The position numbers and the translations under genes were made by a program. Below the pieces are notes generated by a model, which was not told the DNA's origin, did not search any database, and saw only the letters and a program-made list of their open reading frames with translations. DNA of 64,000 nt, taken from positions 1,364,001 to 1,428,000 of the forward strand of contig JADILM010000002.1 of NCBI GenBank assembly GCA_016617785.1, read 5' to 3'. Shown here in pieces: positions 11,598 to 24,646 of this stretch (the first letter of the stretch is position 1; every line of letters begins with the position of its first letter). Source of the DNA: Sporobolomyces roseus. Its lineage: Eukaryota; Basidiomycota; Microbotryomycetes; Sporidiobolales; Sporidiobolaceae.

Positions 11598-14500
11598 CTA
11601 TCGAGAAGGGCTTCGTTTGATCTTTTCATAATAATCCTAAGAACGCAGAGTCGTCAGTTCTCGAAAGCAACAGGAATTTGACGAACGAGAAGGGAGAACT
11701 CACCTTGGCAACCTCGCCAATCGCCATGAGACGTTGTAGAGAGACGGTTCCTCCGATGAGCTTGCCCATCTGTGCGACTGTTCCTAGAGGAAGTTTCAAG
11801 ACTCGACGGAGAGCTTCTTCATCTTGCGGTCGATGAGGACTCGTGGATCCACTTGCTCTCGATGATGTCGAAGTAGCTGAGTCTGGAACGACCTCGGCGG
11901 CTGAACGAGAACGATGAGATCAACATCTGCGAAAGAATCGACATCATAGTGAAATTCGGACGTACCAGCTACCGCTTTGCTTTTGCCCTGTGAGCGTCTC
12001 GGCCTTGTCGTTGTCTCTGATGATGGCGACTTGACGGCTGCAGGGGCTCCCGCAGCTTGCTCGACGACTTCTTGAGGAACTGCAGGACGTTTCGCGGCGT
12101 TTGTTTTCCGACGTTTCGCCGGAGTCTTCGAGATCTTGCGGGCTCGTGACGCTAGTCGATAAGAACTCGATCAGTATCTTCTCGTAAGAGAGGTGAGCGG
12201 AGCTAGAGCACTCACTTGCGGTTGAAGACGATTGACTGGACTGAACAACGACGACTTCGTCTTCATCAGAGCTACCGATGACGATTGAAGGTGTGGCCGA
12301 CAGTTCTACGAAAGGTGAAGTGATTGATTAGTTACTGGCTAACAAGAGGGGAAAGAGTATCACTAACCTGGTGATCGCTGACGCTTCCTTTGTCGAGCCC
12401 TCCTCTTTACATCGCTGAGAGTCTCGGCAAATTCGGGTTCGGAAGAGTGGTCTCCGTCGGGGCCATCGTGGACGGAGGCGTTCGATGATGATCTGGATGA
12501 AAGAACTTCGTTTGGCGTTTCCTCGACGATACTCCCGCTAATTTGACCTCTGTTCGCGTCGACTGCGACATTGATCTGTCGACTTGATCCGTGTAGCGAC
12601 ATGGAAGGTACAGCAGGACGAGATCCGAGGCTTGTGGTAACGTCGCTTGGCGACACGTCTCCAGTAGCGCGATGAAAGCGACTCTCGTCGACGTCGGCAT
12701 CGAAATCTCGAGTCGAAACTTCGAAGGTTGGCTTGACAGTTTGCGAGGAGTGAGATTTGTCTGTGTGACCACGGAGTAAGCTTCTCTGCGCAAATTGAGG
12801 GCAATGAGTAGAAAACTTACGCTGTTCTTCAGCTCGAGAGAAGGTATGAATCGCCTGCGTCAGTTGCGAATGAAGCTGTGAGTCTTCCGGCTCAAGAGTC
12901 ACTCCTACGTGAGCCAGCTCCTTCAGCAGCTTGAGCAATTCTTGTAACTCGGACGGCAAGTCAATCACGACTGCAGTTTGTGCGTAGGTCCTCCTCCAGA
13001 ATTGGTCAAACGCCAAGAGCGGGCGTAGGGTAGACTGCAGTTCGGGACGAGGGCCAAACGATTCGACGCCCTGCGCATCCGCTGCACCGGCGTGGGCAAG
13101 AATAGCACGATCGAGTGAAGGGGTAACGAGAGGAAGGAATTTGACGAGGGCATCATTCGAAGGTCGGATACTGGCGAGTGAGTCGAGGACCGCTTCGTAG
13201 AGGTCTGCATAGGTTTCGTCGGAAGCGGCGAAGACCATATCGGCGATCAACGGGACGATTTCGTCGCGAACGGTATCGCTTCGAAGAACCGATTGGACAG
13301 CGCGAGCACCTAGATCGAGGACGGCCTTCTGGGAGGATGACTCAAGGTTGTGACTTGCTGAAACGAAGAGGGTGCAGAGTTGTAACATACTGTGTCAAGA
13401 TAGAGTGATCAGCTTGTGAACGAGCGAGAGAGCGATGAAAATCAGTTCGGTACGTTTCGGTATCGGAAGGAGGTCGAAGCATCGAGTTGAGGTGCTCATC
13501 GAGTTCAAGTTGATCGCCTTGCCAGAGTCGAGCGTTGAGTGCTTCAGCAAGCTCCAAGAAACACTGTTCTTCAGGACCTAAGGATTCGGATTGACCCTTG
13601 AAGTCGAACGATCGACAGCTAGGATATGATTGATGAATCGTTAGTTTCGCTTAAAGAAGATGGAAGAGGGCACGAGCTCACCTAACAGCATACTGAAGCA
13701 GAGTAACGATGGTTTCGAGCTGAATCGTCGAGATTGGAGGAGATTGCTGGAGTAAGTTGCGCCACCCTCGTGCTGCGACAGATCAGACGTACCGTCAGTA
13801 GTGGGCGGAGATGCAGAGAATGAGAAGCTAAGACGAACCGAGAACAACAACGACCCAGTCAGGTTTAGCCTCCATTCTGCTCCAAGCTGCAAAAATCGTC
13901 GCGGATACCTCGTAGCTCGCTTCTCCCTCCACCAAAGATGACTCGATCACCTCCATGATATTGAACTCTTCACGAGCGAGGGTGGCTGACCAAAGATCCC
14001 GAACGAAGCCAGCAGGTCCAAACGAATTTGAGCAGGTGAGCTCGCTCAACCAGTCGATCATCCTGGCGAGCGAGACATCGTCGTGGACCGTCGAATCGAG
14101 AAGCGAGTTCCATGTCGAGACGGGTAAGTGCTAAAGCGGCAAGATTTGAAGTCAGTAAAGTCTCAGAAAGGGAGATTCAGGTCTGGGGAAACTCACCTCG
14201 GCGAAGGTAAAGGTCGATGAAGGAGTACACTTGATGAGCAAGTCGAGCACTCGTTCTATCCTACTCTGTACCCACTCACTTCCCCAACCGGAAACTTTGC
14301 GAGGATCGAAAGCTCTAGCGAAAACTGTCGCCAATACGAGATCGAGGTGTTCGGTAGTTCTGGCTGAGGCCAGGTGCGTGTCGAGAATAGCGGGGTTGAC
14401 TATGTCTTCGAGGACGGCGAATCGATCTTCCGCAGAACGAGGACGGAGAATGGAGGTGAGAACTATCCAACCGATGGTAGAGGTTTCGACGAAGGGAGAA

Positions 14501-17500
14501 CGAGTCAAATTTGGTAGGGTAGGGGCGAGGAGTTTGTCGAAGATCTCGTCGAATTGATTGAGTTGGAGAGTGGAAAGAGGTGCGGGCGGTAAGTTTGGAG
14601 TGAGGTTGCGAACTGAGGAAACTCCGTGGTGAATGGTAACGGTCAATCCTTGAAGTGAAGCTGCGAATGCGAGGGCGAGAGCTTTGGCGTGAGACCGTTT
14701 GCGTTCCTTCTTCGTCGGCGATACTAGACCCGCTTCCCTGACCCAGACATCTTTGCGAGTGACGAAGATGTTCGAGAGTACGAAGAGCGCCTTGTTATCA
14801 TCGCCTCTACGTCGCAAGATCCATGCACTTTCGGAACTGTCCAATCCGCTGGTCGAGCGAGAGAAAGCGAAGGCGAGGTTCGTCCAGGACAAGGCGATGG
14901 TAGCGAGAACGTGAATCGAGGTTTGAGTTTGACTGATCTGATTGAAAGGCTTGATCCATGGTCCGATACCTTTCTCTTCGAGTTTCCGGAACGAGGAACC
15001 GAGAAGCGCAGGGAGGATGGAGAGTAAGGAAAGGTGAAAGAGGAGGTTTGCTGTTTCGAGCCGGTAAAAGATTCGTTAGCTCCCATCGACAGGTTCTGAA
15101 AGTGAAGATTCAACGCACCTTCATCGATGTTGGCAGTTCCGTCAGCTTTAGTCTTCGAGAGAAGCGACCACTGATTCGAGAGTAGCTGTAAACGATTTCC
15201 GTCCACTTGCTTTCCCGATACGAGATCGTCCGGAGTTTCGTTCAAGAGTGCCTACGGAAAGCTCGATGAATCAGTTCGAGCTCAGTTGACGACGAAGAAT
15301 CGCTGTGAGAGACTAGGTGACTCACGTGCATCGCTTCACCGATATTTCTTGCGATTTGTTCCCTCTCCTTGACCCAAATCATCCCTTCCTCAGTCCACTC
15401 TATCGAACCCGTTAAAACCTTGAGCAATCTCCCGGCCACTGCCAGGCTCCTCACTTTGACGCTGATACCCTTCTTCGGACCGTCCCACAACCCCAACATC
15501 GCCGATCTGAACCACATTTTCCAATTCCCGTTCGAAAGCATCTCTTTGCCATTTGTCGAAAGAAGAAGCGCGATTGCTGAAAGACTCTCGCCGAATGTGA
15601 CACGATGGCGGTCGACTCGATGAGGGAGGGAGAGCGTGCGAGAGAGAGCAGGAAGAATGTGAGGGGTGATGAGAAGGGAGATGATCGGAGAAGGGAGGGA
15701 TTGGTTGACGAGAAGGAAGGGGACAAAGGGGAAGAGATCGCGTTGAACGGAGGCGTTGAGGCCCGAGGCTGACGGGAGGGAAGTGACACCTTGTAAGATG
15801 AAGGAGAGTTCGATGGCTACGAGATTATGTTCGTTGAGTTAGCTTCGCTTCATTGTGTGAGGTTGAGTGAAATGGTACTCACGAGTGAAAAGCGAATAAA
15901 CTCTCTCGTCCCGCATGATCGCAGCCACACACTTGATCCCAGCTTGAGCTACTCCAATTTCGTCCCGCAATCTCCCCATCTGTTCCTCAGTCAAGCTATT
16001 CTTTGCCTTCCCGTGACCTCCTGATCCCGGCGAGGATCCAGTGGCATGAATGGGCGATGATGCAGCGGCGGAACCGGGAGAAGATGATGGAGAGGAGAGG
16101 GAATTGGTCTGTTTGACCCAGGTCGGGAAATTCGTGATGTTGTCGACATCTCGAGCGATACACCGTACAAATTCCTTGCGATGGGCGAGGAGAGGTTGAA
16201 GGGTAGTCGCAGAGGAAGAAAGATCCGAGGGAAGTTGAAAGATCACTCGAGTAAGATCGACGTAAGCGGATTCGACGTCGGTAAGGCACGTTGGCGTTTC
16301 AAACAAGTTCGAGTGTTGATCAGGTTCGACAGCCATCGCATCTTCGTCGGTGGGAAGCGATTCGAACCTCGTCGATGGTCGAATGTAATCGGCAGAGACG
16401 GGGCGAAGTGACGCAGTCAGGGTCAAGAGAGGGGTTCTGAGAAGGATAGGATCGTCTCGAGCGAGGTGGTGACTTGATTCGTTGGGTTGTTGTCTATTTG
16501 TTCCGTCGTCCTCATTCCCTTTGCCCGCACTCCTCCCTTGACGTTTCTTTCGCTTCTCATCTCCTTCGTCGCCCGAACCATCTCCTCCATTCCGTACTAC
16601 AGGTCGTACCGACCCGTTGACTCCCGCTAATGCTTCCCCCTGCGGCTCCTTCTGCATTCCTTTACTTCCCTTCGCGCCAACATTTTCGCCAGCACTAGTG
16701 TTCTTCGAGTCCGCTCCATCGGTCAATCTCATATCGTCCCAACCAATCGTATGTTTCCTCCCTCTCCCGTTCTTCCTCGTGCCCTCTTTCTCGTTCGCCG
16801 CCCTCGCGACCTCTCCTTCGATAGGCTTGAGGATCCCTTTCAACCACGAAGACTTGCTGATCTGAGGGAGAGGTGGACGAAAGAGGTTGGAGCAGGGAGA
16901 TTTGATCGGTGATGAGGATGAGATGGAGGATGATGAGGAAGGGAGGCGTTGTAGGAGAAGAGAAGAAACGAAATCCGATTCAGATTCACTATCTGTCGCG
17001 GTATCTGTTTCGTCCTCCTCCGGCTCAGACACATGTCGAGATACTGGTGGACGAGGTTGAGGTAATTTGGCGATTCGACGAGATGGTAATCCTGGAAATG
17101 AGAATGGCATTCTGAAATAATCCTTTTCTCGTCCTGAATGACTGCCTCCTGCCCCGATCATCCCCCCAAATTCTTCTGGTGAGGTTGGAGGGCTACTCGC
17201 ATCCTCCTCCTCGGGTGACGAAGAACCTTCAGGCTGCAAGTCGTGGTGTAAACCCAAGAATGGATGATTCGAATAAACTCCCAATCGCTTAATTCTCTTT
17301 GCTGGTCTCCCTGCACCTCCTCCTCCGATTGCTAGGTTCCACTTGAGATCATCGAAGGTTCTTTTGTGTTTCGGGCTAGCTTTGAGTGAGGGAAGAGGTG
17401 TGGGAGAGAAGATGACTTTTCGAATGTTCTTGGTCGAAGTGGAAGGGAAGGGTCGCGTTTTCTTGTGACGAGGCGAGAGGAAGGAAGTTGTACTGTTGCT

Positions 17501-17686
17501 GCTGGGTGCGTTCTCTTTCGTAGCGGATGAGGAAGAAGGTGAGGAATGTAATTGAGGAGAAGGAAACAGCGAGTTGGGCTTGATAGAACGCGACTTTGAG
17601 GGTGAAGGCAAGGTGAAAGGGTGAGTGAAGGTGAATCTTGTATCTTCAGAGGCGATCAAGTCTGGTCGTAGTCGTGGAGTCGGCAT
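11598..17686 (-). CDS. RIF1: Rif1-like telomere and replication-timing protein
   Basis: A large HEAT-repeat protein of about 1,800 residues resembling Rif1, which recruits PP1 phosphatase to chromatin to delay origin firing and acts at telomeres and breaks. The first exon (15839-17686) encodes a long Ser/Pro-rich N-terminus. It contains an RVxF-like PP1 site, KVIF (residues 90-93), and a SILK-like site, GILK (284-287). The helical Rif1_N region starts near AYVDLTRVIFQLPSDLSSS and runs through many exons to about 12400. A basic, acidic and Ser-rich tail ends in EVAKDYYEKIKRSPSR and TAG at 11598-11600. No catalytic domain is present, as expected. The Rif1 call rests on the helical pattern and the two PP1 motifs. 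A general HEAT/ARM protein is the alternative. Confidence 0.8.
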
Positions 17687-17959
17687 CTCGGATGTGCTGA
17701 AAGGAAGGAAAGGCGTGTGATGAGACGAGGGCGTAGGTAGGCTCGCTCGACTTGCCAGTGCTTAGCCTAGACTTGAGAGTGGATAGAATCAGAGGTGTCG
17801 GAAGAGAAAGGTCGTTGTTGAAAGGAAGGGAACTTTCTCTCCTCGCTTTTTTCGAAAACTTAGACCGTGGCGCGAGGCGTACTTTTCTCTCTCTTTTTTC
17901 TTCCCTCTCTCTCTCAATGGATAGGACTACTGGATATTCATATTACATGCTACAACAGA

Positions 17960-19668
17960 CTACTTCTTTTCGTAACCACCGCGATGATTGATAGTTGCGG
18001 AAGCTTGAGCTGTGAATTTTCGAAAGTTTTCGTATTGAATCAGTGGTGGACTCTAACTAGCAATGTAATGAATGAGAGAGCTCACCTTTGGGGACTGTAC
18101 AATCAAGAATCCTTTACACGCTCAGCTTTTCAACATAACGAGTGAGAAAGAGCGTTGGAAACGTACAGATCAATACGTCGGCGATGTTGATGTGAGGGGC
18201 ACGACTCGCAGCCCAGACGATCTCGTCGGCGCTACCATGAGAAGTTTCGTCAAAATCGTCGAAGCCTGTTCAGAGCGAGGGAAAAGAGCGTACATATCCT
18301 TCGCGACGAGAGGTTGAATACCATCATAGACTTTCTCTGCCTTTTCGCGATCACCTCGGAACCGAGTGATTGAGAACGAAGTTTCGACCATTCCTATCGC
18401 ATTTTTCGAGATCGTCAGTCTTATCCGTCTTGTTGCGTAAGATCAGAAAGGTTAGCGCACCCGGGCAGATTTGCGTGACTCGAATAGCTGTATACGGAAG
18501 AAGCGTCAAAACTCCGACAGGCGGAAGAGAGAAGAGCAGAGAAGTTCGGGAACTCACGCGTCGAAACCAGTTCTCGCAGGAGAGAACCGTTGAACGCTGA
18601 GACTGCATGCTTGGTAGCACAGTAGATCGCTCCGCCGACGTAGGGTTCTGGGAGTACATGAGGAGGTGCATCAGTAGTGCCAGATCAGACAAAGGATCGA
18701 AGCGCGACGAGAATCCAATTCGTACCTTTGCCGGCGATTGATCCGAGATTGATGATACTGATCAAAAGTTGATAGTGAGCAATCGGTCAACATCACAGAG
18801 TGAGTCTAGGCTAGGAGTGGAGAAGCAGAGGGAACTCACTGTCCGGAATTGCGTTTCTTGAATTCGTTGACCATGATTTGCGTAAGATGGATCAATCCCA
18901 TTACCTGATCGTAGCGTCCAGATGAATCAGTCAACCCGATTCGTTCCTCGTTCGTCCGAGCCGCCACATGAGAAGATCGAGCGAATGAAACGAACATTGG
19001 TATCTGCGAAACTCGAGAAAAGGTCAGTGGTGGGTTTCGCGATCGGTCGAGTGTACATAGCTCCGACTCACTGAACATGACATCAATCTCGTTATCGTCG
19101 ATATCACCAATCTTGTCAGTTCCGTACACCAAACCAGCCTGTATCCTCAAACAGAGTATTAGTTTCGTCTCGTTCGCCTGTTATTAACCAGCTTGACTCT
19201 GACTCAGCGAAGGGAGACGTACGTTGTTAACGAGGATATCGATATCCCTCAATTCCTGTGGGATCCTCTCCAGTAATCCTTTGACAGCAGATTTATCGCT
19301 CACATCCAAAGTCAAAGTAACGAATTTCCCTCCTTTCCCAGTCTTGCCCTCCAAGTGAGCTTCCTTTGCTAGTTCCGCTACTTTGTCGAGATGCTCTTGA
19401 CGACGTGCGGTCAAGATCAGGTTGGCTCCTGTGCGTGCGAAGAGGATAGCCTTTATCGAGGTGGGGGGTAAACTCAGCAAGGAATAGCGTGTATCCATAG
19501 ATGGTAACTTACAGTTTCTGCACCTATTCCACCTGATGCACCAGTCTGTGGAGAGAGCGAGTTCGGGAGTGAGCGGGGGAAGAGCAACGAAGGATGAGAG
19601 GGAGAGAGGACACGAACGACGAGAACAGTTTTGCCGGCTAATCTTGATGCAGAGAATACGCCCGCCAT
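17960..19668 (-). CDS. Short-chain dehydrogenase, YMR226C/YdfG-like 3-hydroxy acid dehydrogenase
   Basis: An NADP-dependent SDR that resembles yeast YMR226C, which oxidises serine, allo-threonine and 3-hydroxy acids. The start [17 protein letters not shown] leads into [11 protein letters not shown] (cofactor loop), [30 protein letters not shown], then catalytic Ser and YCATK residues across further exons, and [15 protein letters not shown]. The C-terminus is rebuilt from two small exons as VLIFPKAQASAT...YEKK, which matches the family end. The stop is TAG at 17960-17962. The first exon's ATG lies only 144 bp from the COQ5 ATG on the other strand, so the two share a promoter. No targeting signal is seen, so it is probably cytosolic. 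Confidence 0.92.
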
Positions 19669-19741
19669 TGTACGAATATGATATAGAGTGAAGGGAAAGG
19701 TAGGGAAGGGAAGGAAGCTGGTTCGGCTGCGGAGATTTCAA

Positions 19742-19746
19742 CCAAT
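19742..19746 (+). promoter_or_regulatory. CCAAT box in SDR-COQ5 divergent promoter
   Basis: ACCAATC stands in the 144-bp interval between the two start codons, about 70 bp upstream of the COQ5 ATG. CCAAT is the binding core of the fungal Hap2/3/5 complex, which commonly drives respiratory genes. That Hap acts here is inference. Confidence 0.4.
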
Positions 19747-19812
19747 CTAAAAATTGCGCGAATCTTCCGAGAGATTGCTTCATCTCCCACTCACACGACG
19801 ACTACTTTCAAC

Positions 19813-20938
<1,126 letters not shown>

Positions 20939-21050
20939 ACGACCTCTTTTCATAGCTGTAACATAGACCCGCAACTCGCATAGACCTCATGGTGCAAGGA
21001 GAATGGATTGAGGCTGAAATTCGGTTCGATTGAAAGACCGCAATACGCAT

Positions 21051-22796
21051 CTACGAAGAATTCAACGCATCTAACCGTTTCCCCAATTCGATCAATCTCT
21101 GTTCCAACCCGCTCAAATTGCCTTCCAATCTCTCTTGATTCCCCTTCATACTCTCCTCTACCCCCTTCAGGACCTCGTCCAGTCCCTTCTCGTTCTCTCC
21201 CAATCTCGACAACTCCGTCTGAAGGGCTCCCAAATCGGTACTGAAGGTGGTCGAGGATTGATGTAGAGTCTGTAGTGATCTGAGGCGGGTCAAGAGTCGA
21301 GGGGCGAGAGGTAGGAGTGGGTCCATTCGAGGCAAGAGAGAGAAGAGGGAATCGATTTTTTGGAGTGCGTCGGGAGGGACGTTGCCTCCTCCTGAACTTG
21401 TACCCGACATCATGACTGAGCTTCCGAGAGCCGGTGAGGCGGTGCTTGAGCCATTCCCGGTCGAAAGGGTCATTCCACCTTGCAGAGCGATGTTGAGAGG
21501 TCGAGTGTCACCTAGTTTGCGACGAGATTCATGAATTCGTTCGAGGTCGGAGACGAGGACTTTCACTCGTCGAGAAATCGTGTCGAGATGTCGAGGTTGG
21601 GTTAGGAGAGTAAGGAGATGGTCGAGTCGGGAGAGGGTTCGAAGCATTGGAACCGGATGTGAAGCACTCTGCGAGTCACTTCCGAGGTCAGTACGAGTTC
21701 ACATTCGCTGTCGAGAGGAAGTAGAGCTTACCTCATCAAGATCAGCCTGATTTGCTCCGATCAACTTTTCGAGTTCTGCTAATCGACTTTCAAGTTCTCC
21801 TTGATTTCCCTTCGTTGCTGATGAACCCTCTTCCCTGTTGTCCCCACTGCCTATCACTTCGACATCTCCCTCTTGGGTACGACCCACCCTGAGCCGTTCC
21901 AGCAAAGCGGCGCTCGCTTTCGCTTGTCCCTCGAATTGACCCGTCGCTTGTCCCTCGAATTGACCCGTTTCAGAATCCGTTCCTTTCCTCTCTCCCTCGC
22001 CTTCGAGTACTCCGTTCTCTCCCGCCTCCAATCTCGGTTCAATCCCTTTCAAGTCTCCCCTGAGTAATTGAAGTTGCTGAAGGATGACTGCCGGACTAAC
22101 TTCCCTCTTCTTCCCCTTCCCTTTCGAAGATTCACCGTCTTCCCCTACTCCCGTCGTCGAGTCTGCTGCAGGTGGTGGTACCGGTGTTCGTCGTACTTCA
22201 TCTTCGAGTTCTGCGACTTCTGATCTGAGCCGTCTCAGCCGTTCGAGAGGAGACTCTTTGTCCCTTTCGTCCGCGAGAGTGTATTCTTCAGTTGAAGGTA
22301 ATCTCCGCCTCGCCGTCTTAGTCTCCACTACATTCTCGCTTCCTGGTCAGCTTCGTGTAGTATAGAATGAGTCTGTGGGAGCGCGACACATACCTCGTTT
22401 CGATTTATTCCGCTCCTCCTCGACCCTCGTGAACCGTTCTCTCGCATCTTTCGTGTTCAGTCTCTCCTGATTAATGTTCTCTCCAGCTAGACCTGCTTGC
22501 TTTGTTTGCTGTAATCGTCTTGTAGTTGCAGGTGAGGAATTAGTTCGGTTGAGGTATTCATCTTCTGAATCGGAATCTCGCTATACACGTCACTTGAGCG
22601 CGTCAGTATGGTTCTGAGTAGATGAGAGGTGGTTGTACATACAGAGTTGGTGTGCTGAGGTGGTAGGTCGGGAGTCTCGAAAACATCGGCTCCGCTGTCA
22701 TCCTAAAACTTGAACGAGAGAGATCAGCTAAGCTCTACAGCAATGAGCGGAGAAAGTGAAGCTCACGATATCTGGTAGTGAAGCGTATTTCGACAT
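21051..22796 (-). CDS. Dynactin subunit 2 (dynamitin, p50)
   Basis: The dynamitin subunit of dynactin, which links the Arp1 filament to the p150 shoulder and supports dynein movement. The N-terminus MSKYASLPDI...ADVFETPDLPP matches the conserved dynamitin start that anchors to the Arp1 rod. The protein then has long predicted coiled coils: SPLERLRRLRSEVAELEDEV, the central acidic/Gln-rich region, and SGLEQRLIELGKRLDALNSS at the end. The stop TAG is at 21051-21053. Small introns sit between 22340 and 22760 and near 21670-21730. A 24-bp in-frame tandem duplication in the low-complexity linker repeats TGQFEGQA. About 500 residues in total, slightly longer than animal p50. Confidence 0.9.
21921..21968 (-). 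repeat. In-frame 24-bp tandem duplication in dynamitin
   Basis: Two perfect 24-bp copies (21921-21944 and 21945-21968) encode TGQFEGQA twice. They lie in a poorly conserved linker, so the change is probably neutral. Exact identity points to a recent slip. Confidence 0.9.
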
Positions 22797-23053
22797 TAGA
22801 GGGGATGAAGGAGAACAAGACGACTCTTCTTCATCTCGTTCCCTTCACTCCAACAGCTCGCTTCTACTTCCAGAACTTCGCAAACACCGCATCAATAGAC
22901 AACACACTCGAGTAGCCCTTGAATAGAGAACGATCCCCTCCTCATCCCTCTCTCGACTTTGATCTCTCAACTTCTCTTCTAGCCTCTCAGCCCAAGTCGC
23001 TAGCTCGTTACCAGCCGTGGCAGTCTCACACAGACTATACAAAGCGGTTTACG

Positions 23054-23962
23054 ATGCTACCAGGAACCGGCCAGGCTAGAGAAGAAGAAACCGAGGATCA
23101 GTTGATGATGGAGGCAGGCTCGGGACCAGGGATGGAGGCAGTGATTCGAGCGAGTCTAGCTGCTTCCGGACCTTCTCACCATCAAGATCAAGTGGAGCTA
23201 CTCGACCTTCAATTTCAAGGTGAAAGAATCTTTCTCGACTCGTCGGAATCGACAACACACTCTCGCTTTCGACAATTGCTCAAATCAACGACATGACGAC
23301 CTGCTGTACTATGGAGGATTTCAAGCAGATACTCCTTAGATATCTCTCGCTGCGTTGCCCCTACTCGCTCACCACATATCCTCACTTTCGACTCGATTCC
23401 TCTCGAAGGCCCCTCACGAACTGCTCGTCTAACATCTCGCTTAGAAGGAATAACAAGAACAACTCGCTCGTATTGCTCGCTACTGATTTCTGCGCTACAT
23501 AGAGAACTCCTTCGCTCAAGAGCCCGCTTCGAAGCAATTCCTCCTTCGTTCTTCTCGACCGCTTGTCTCACTGGTACCTCGCTCAAGCCTTTTCCCCTCG
23601 CTTCGTCCTCGGAGATGACTACACCTGTCGTCCGGAGCGCTAGTGCAACGCAGAACGAGACGAGACACGTTCTTTGGGTTCGTCAATCGAAAAGCCCGCT
23701 CAGTTTCAGCGCGATCACCATCGTCTCCTGCTTATGTGTTTCTCATGATACTACTCAATGCTCGGCTAATGTGTTCCTCTACGATAGACCGACAAGGAGA
23801 ACCCCTTTTACGTTTACACGGCTTGATTTAGACTCTTTTTTTCCCCTTGTTTTCGATAGATCTCCTTGTTTTGTCCCTGTTCCCGCTGTAGTGTTCTGTC
23901 CGTTGATTGCTTCAATATGTGCGTACTTTCGGTCCTCCGTATCGAATTGCCATGGTTTGTAG
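23054..23962 (+). CDS. Hypothetical ORF, possibly broken by the inverted repeat
   Basis: I do not recognise this product. An ATG at 23054 opens MLPGTGQAREEETEDQ and an acidic N-terminus. A possible 120-nt intron (23220-23339, GTGAAA...TTAG) joins it in frame to a second open stretch beginning DISRCVAPTRSPHIL. That frame then stays open for about 200 codons to a stop at 23960-23962. The last 67 codons lie inside the left arm of the inverted repeat, where the frame reads transporter 3' sequence out of frame, so this tail cannot be ancestral. Either a real gene lost its 3' end when the arm arrived, or the frame is open by chance. Dynamitin is divergent, 257 bp away. Confidence 0.3.
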
Positions 23963-24599
23963 AGTGAGATGAGCGACGGAAAGCGACGAAAAAAGAAAGC
24001 AGACTTTGGAAACGCACGAGATTCGTCTCGCTCTGTTGCTAGCTTGCACAGGTTGGACGCGATGATACTCTATTGCCACTATTTGCTCTGTGGGTAGGGA
24101 GAGACTTGTCGCCCGAATCTCGAACTGAGGAGAGTAATTCGGATTCTTCGCGAAAAGTTCTCTTTGACGGAAAGAGTGACTCCTTGCGAGCGGCGAGCGA
24201 GGAGTTCCCGCGCGGAGCCATGACGCGTGAGCTCGCTTGCCTACTGGTGGCGAAGCGCACAGTGAGAGGCTCAAAGATAGCAATTCCCAGACTAACAACG
24301 GTGAAATCGCCGAGGCGAAGAGTTGCGAATCGTTGAATTTCTAGAGCCGAGGAGATAGGAAATGCCTCGGAATACTCTCACAAGTAGGTCTACTTTCGAT
24401 CCACTTGGGAAGTTTCGAAGAGTACCACTTTTTTTGACTGGTTCAGCTTTGAGGTTACATATACTCAAAACTGGAGTTGAGCCACATCTGTCGTCTTTCA
24501 AGCGTCAAAGCGATGTGGAACAGTGGCAGTTCGCTGGGCTCATATGTTGGCACCCAGACGTCCTCAGATCGAGACTGAGCATCGCTAATATTTTTGCTT
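23760..24599. repeat. Left arm of 840-bp inverted repeat
   Basis: This arm is the reverse complement of 26201-27040, with equal length and no indel found. Wherever both copies were compared by translation in several frames, the inner 760 bp are identical except for one base. About six differences cluster in the outer 75 bp (23760-23840). Inner boundary: the match stops after a T-rich segment ending at 24599. The arm contains a copy of the last 28 bp of the transporter's final intron, its last exon and its 3' flank. Confidence 0.95.
23788..23826 (+). pseudogene. Orphan copy of transporter last exon
   Basis: This 39-bp segment follows a preserved acceptor (CGATAG) and encodes TDKENPFYVYTA plus TGA, the same peptide as the real last exon on the other strand at 26974-27012. 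The two differ only at synonymous third positions (Phe and Tyr codons). No other transporter exon stands upstream, so this is a stranded gene end. Within the exon it is still intact. Confidence 0.85.
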
Positions 24600-24646
24600 T
24601 CCGAGCCAAATTCGTCGTTCTCTCTCAAGCGTCGCGGAAAACGCCG

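Noticed and set aside
23912..24298. A 128-residue ORF found identically in both arms (also 26502-26888, opposite strand)
   Set aside because: It lies in the transporter 3' flank, is Ser/Arg-rich low complexity, and overlaps other open frames in both arms. Its identity comes from DNA identity, not protein constraint.
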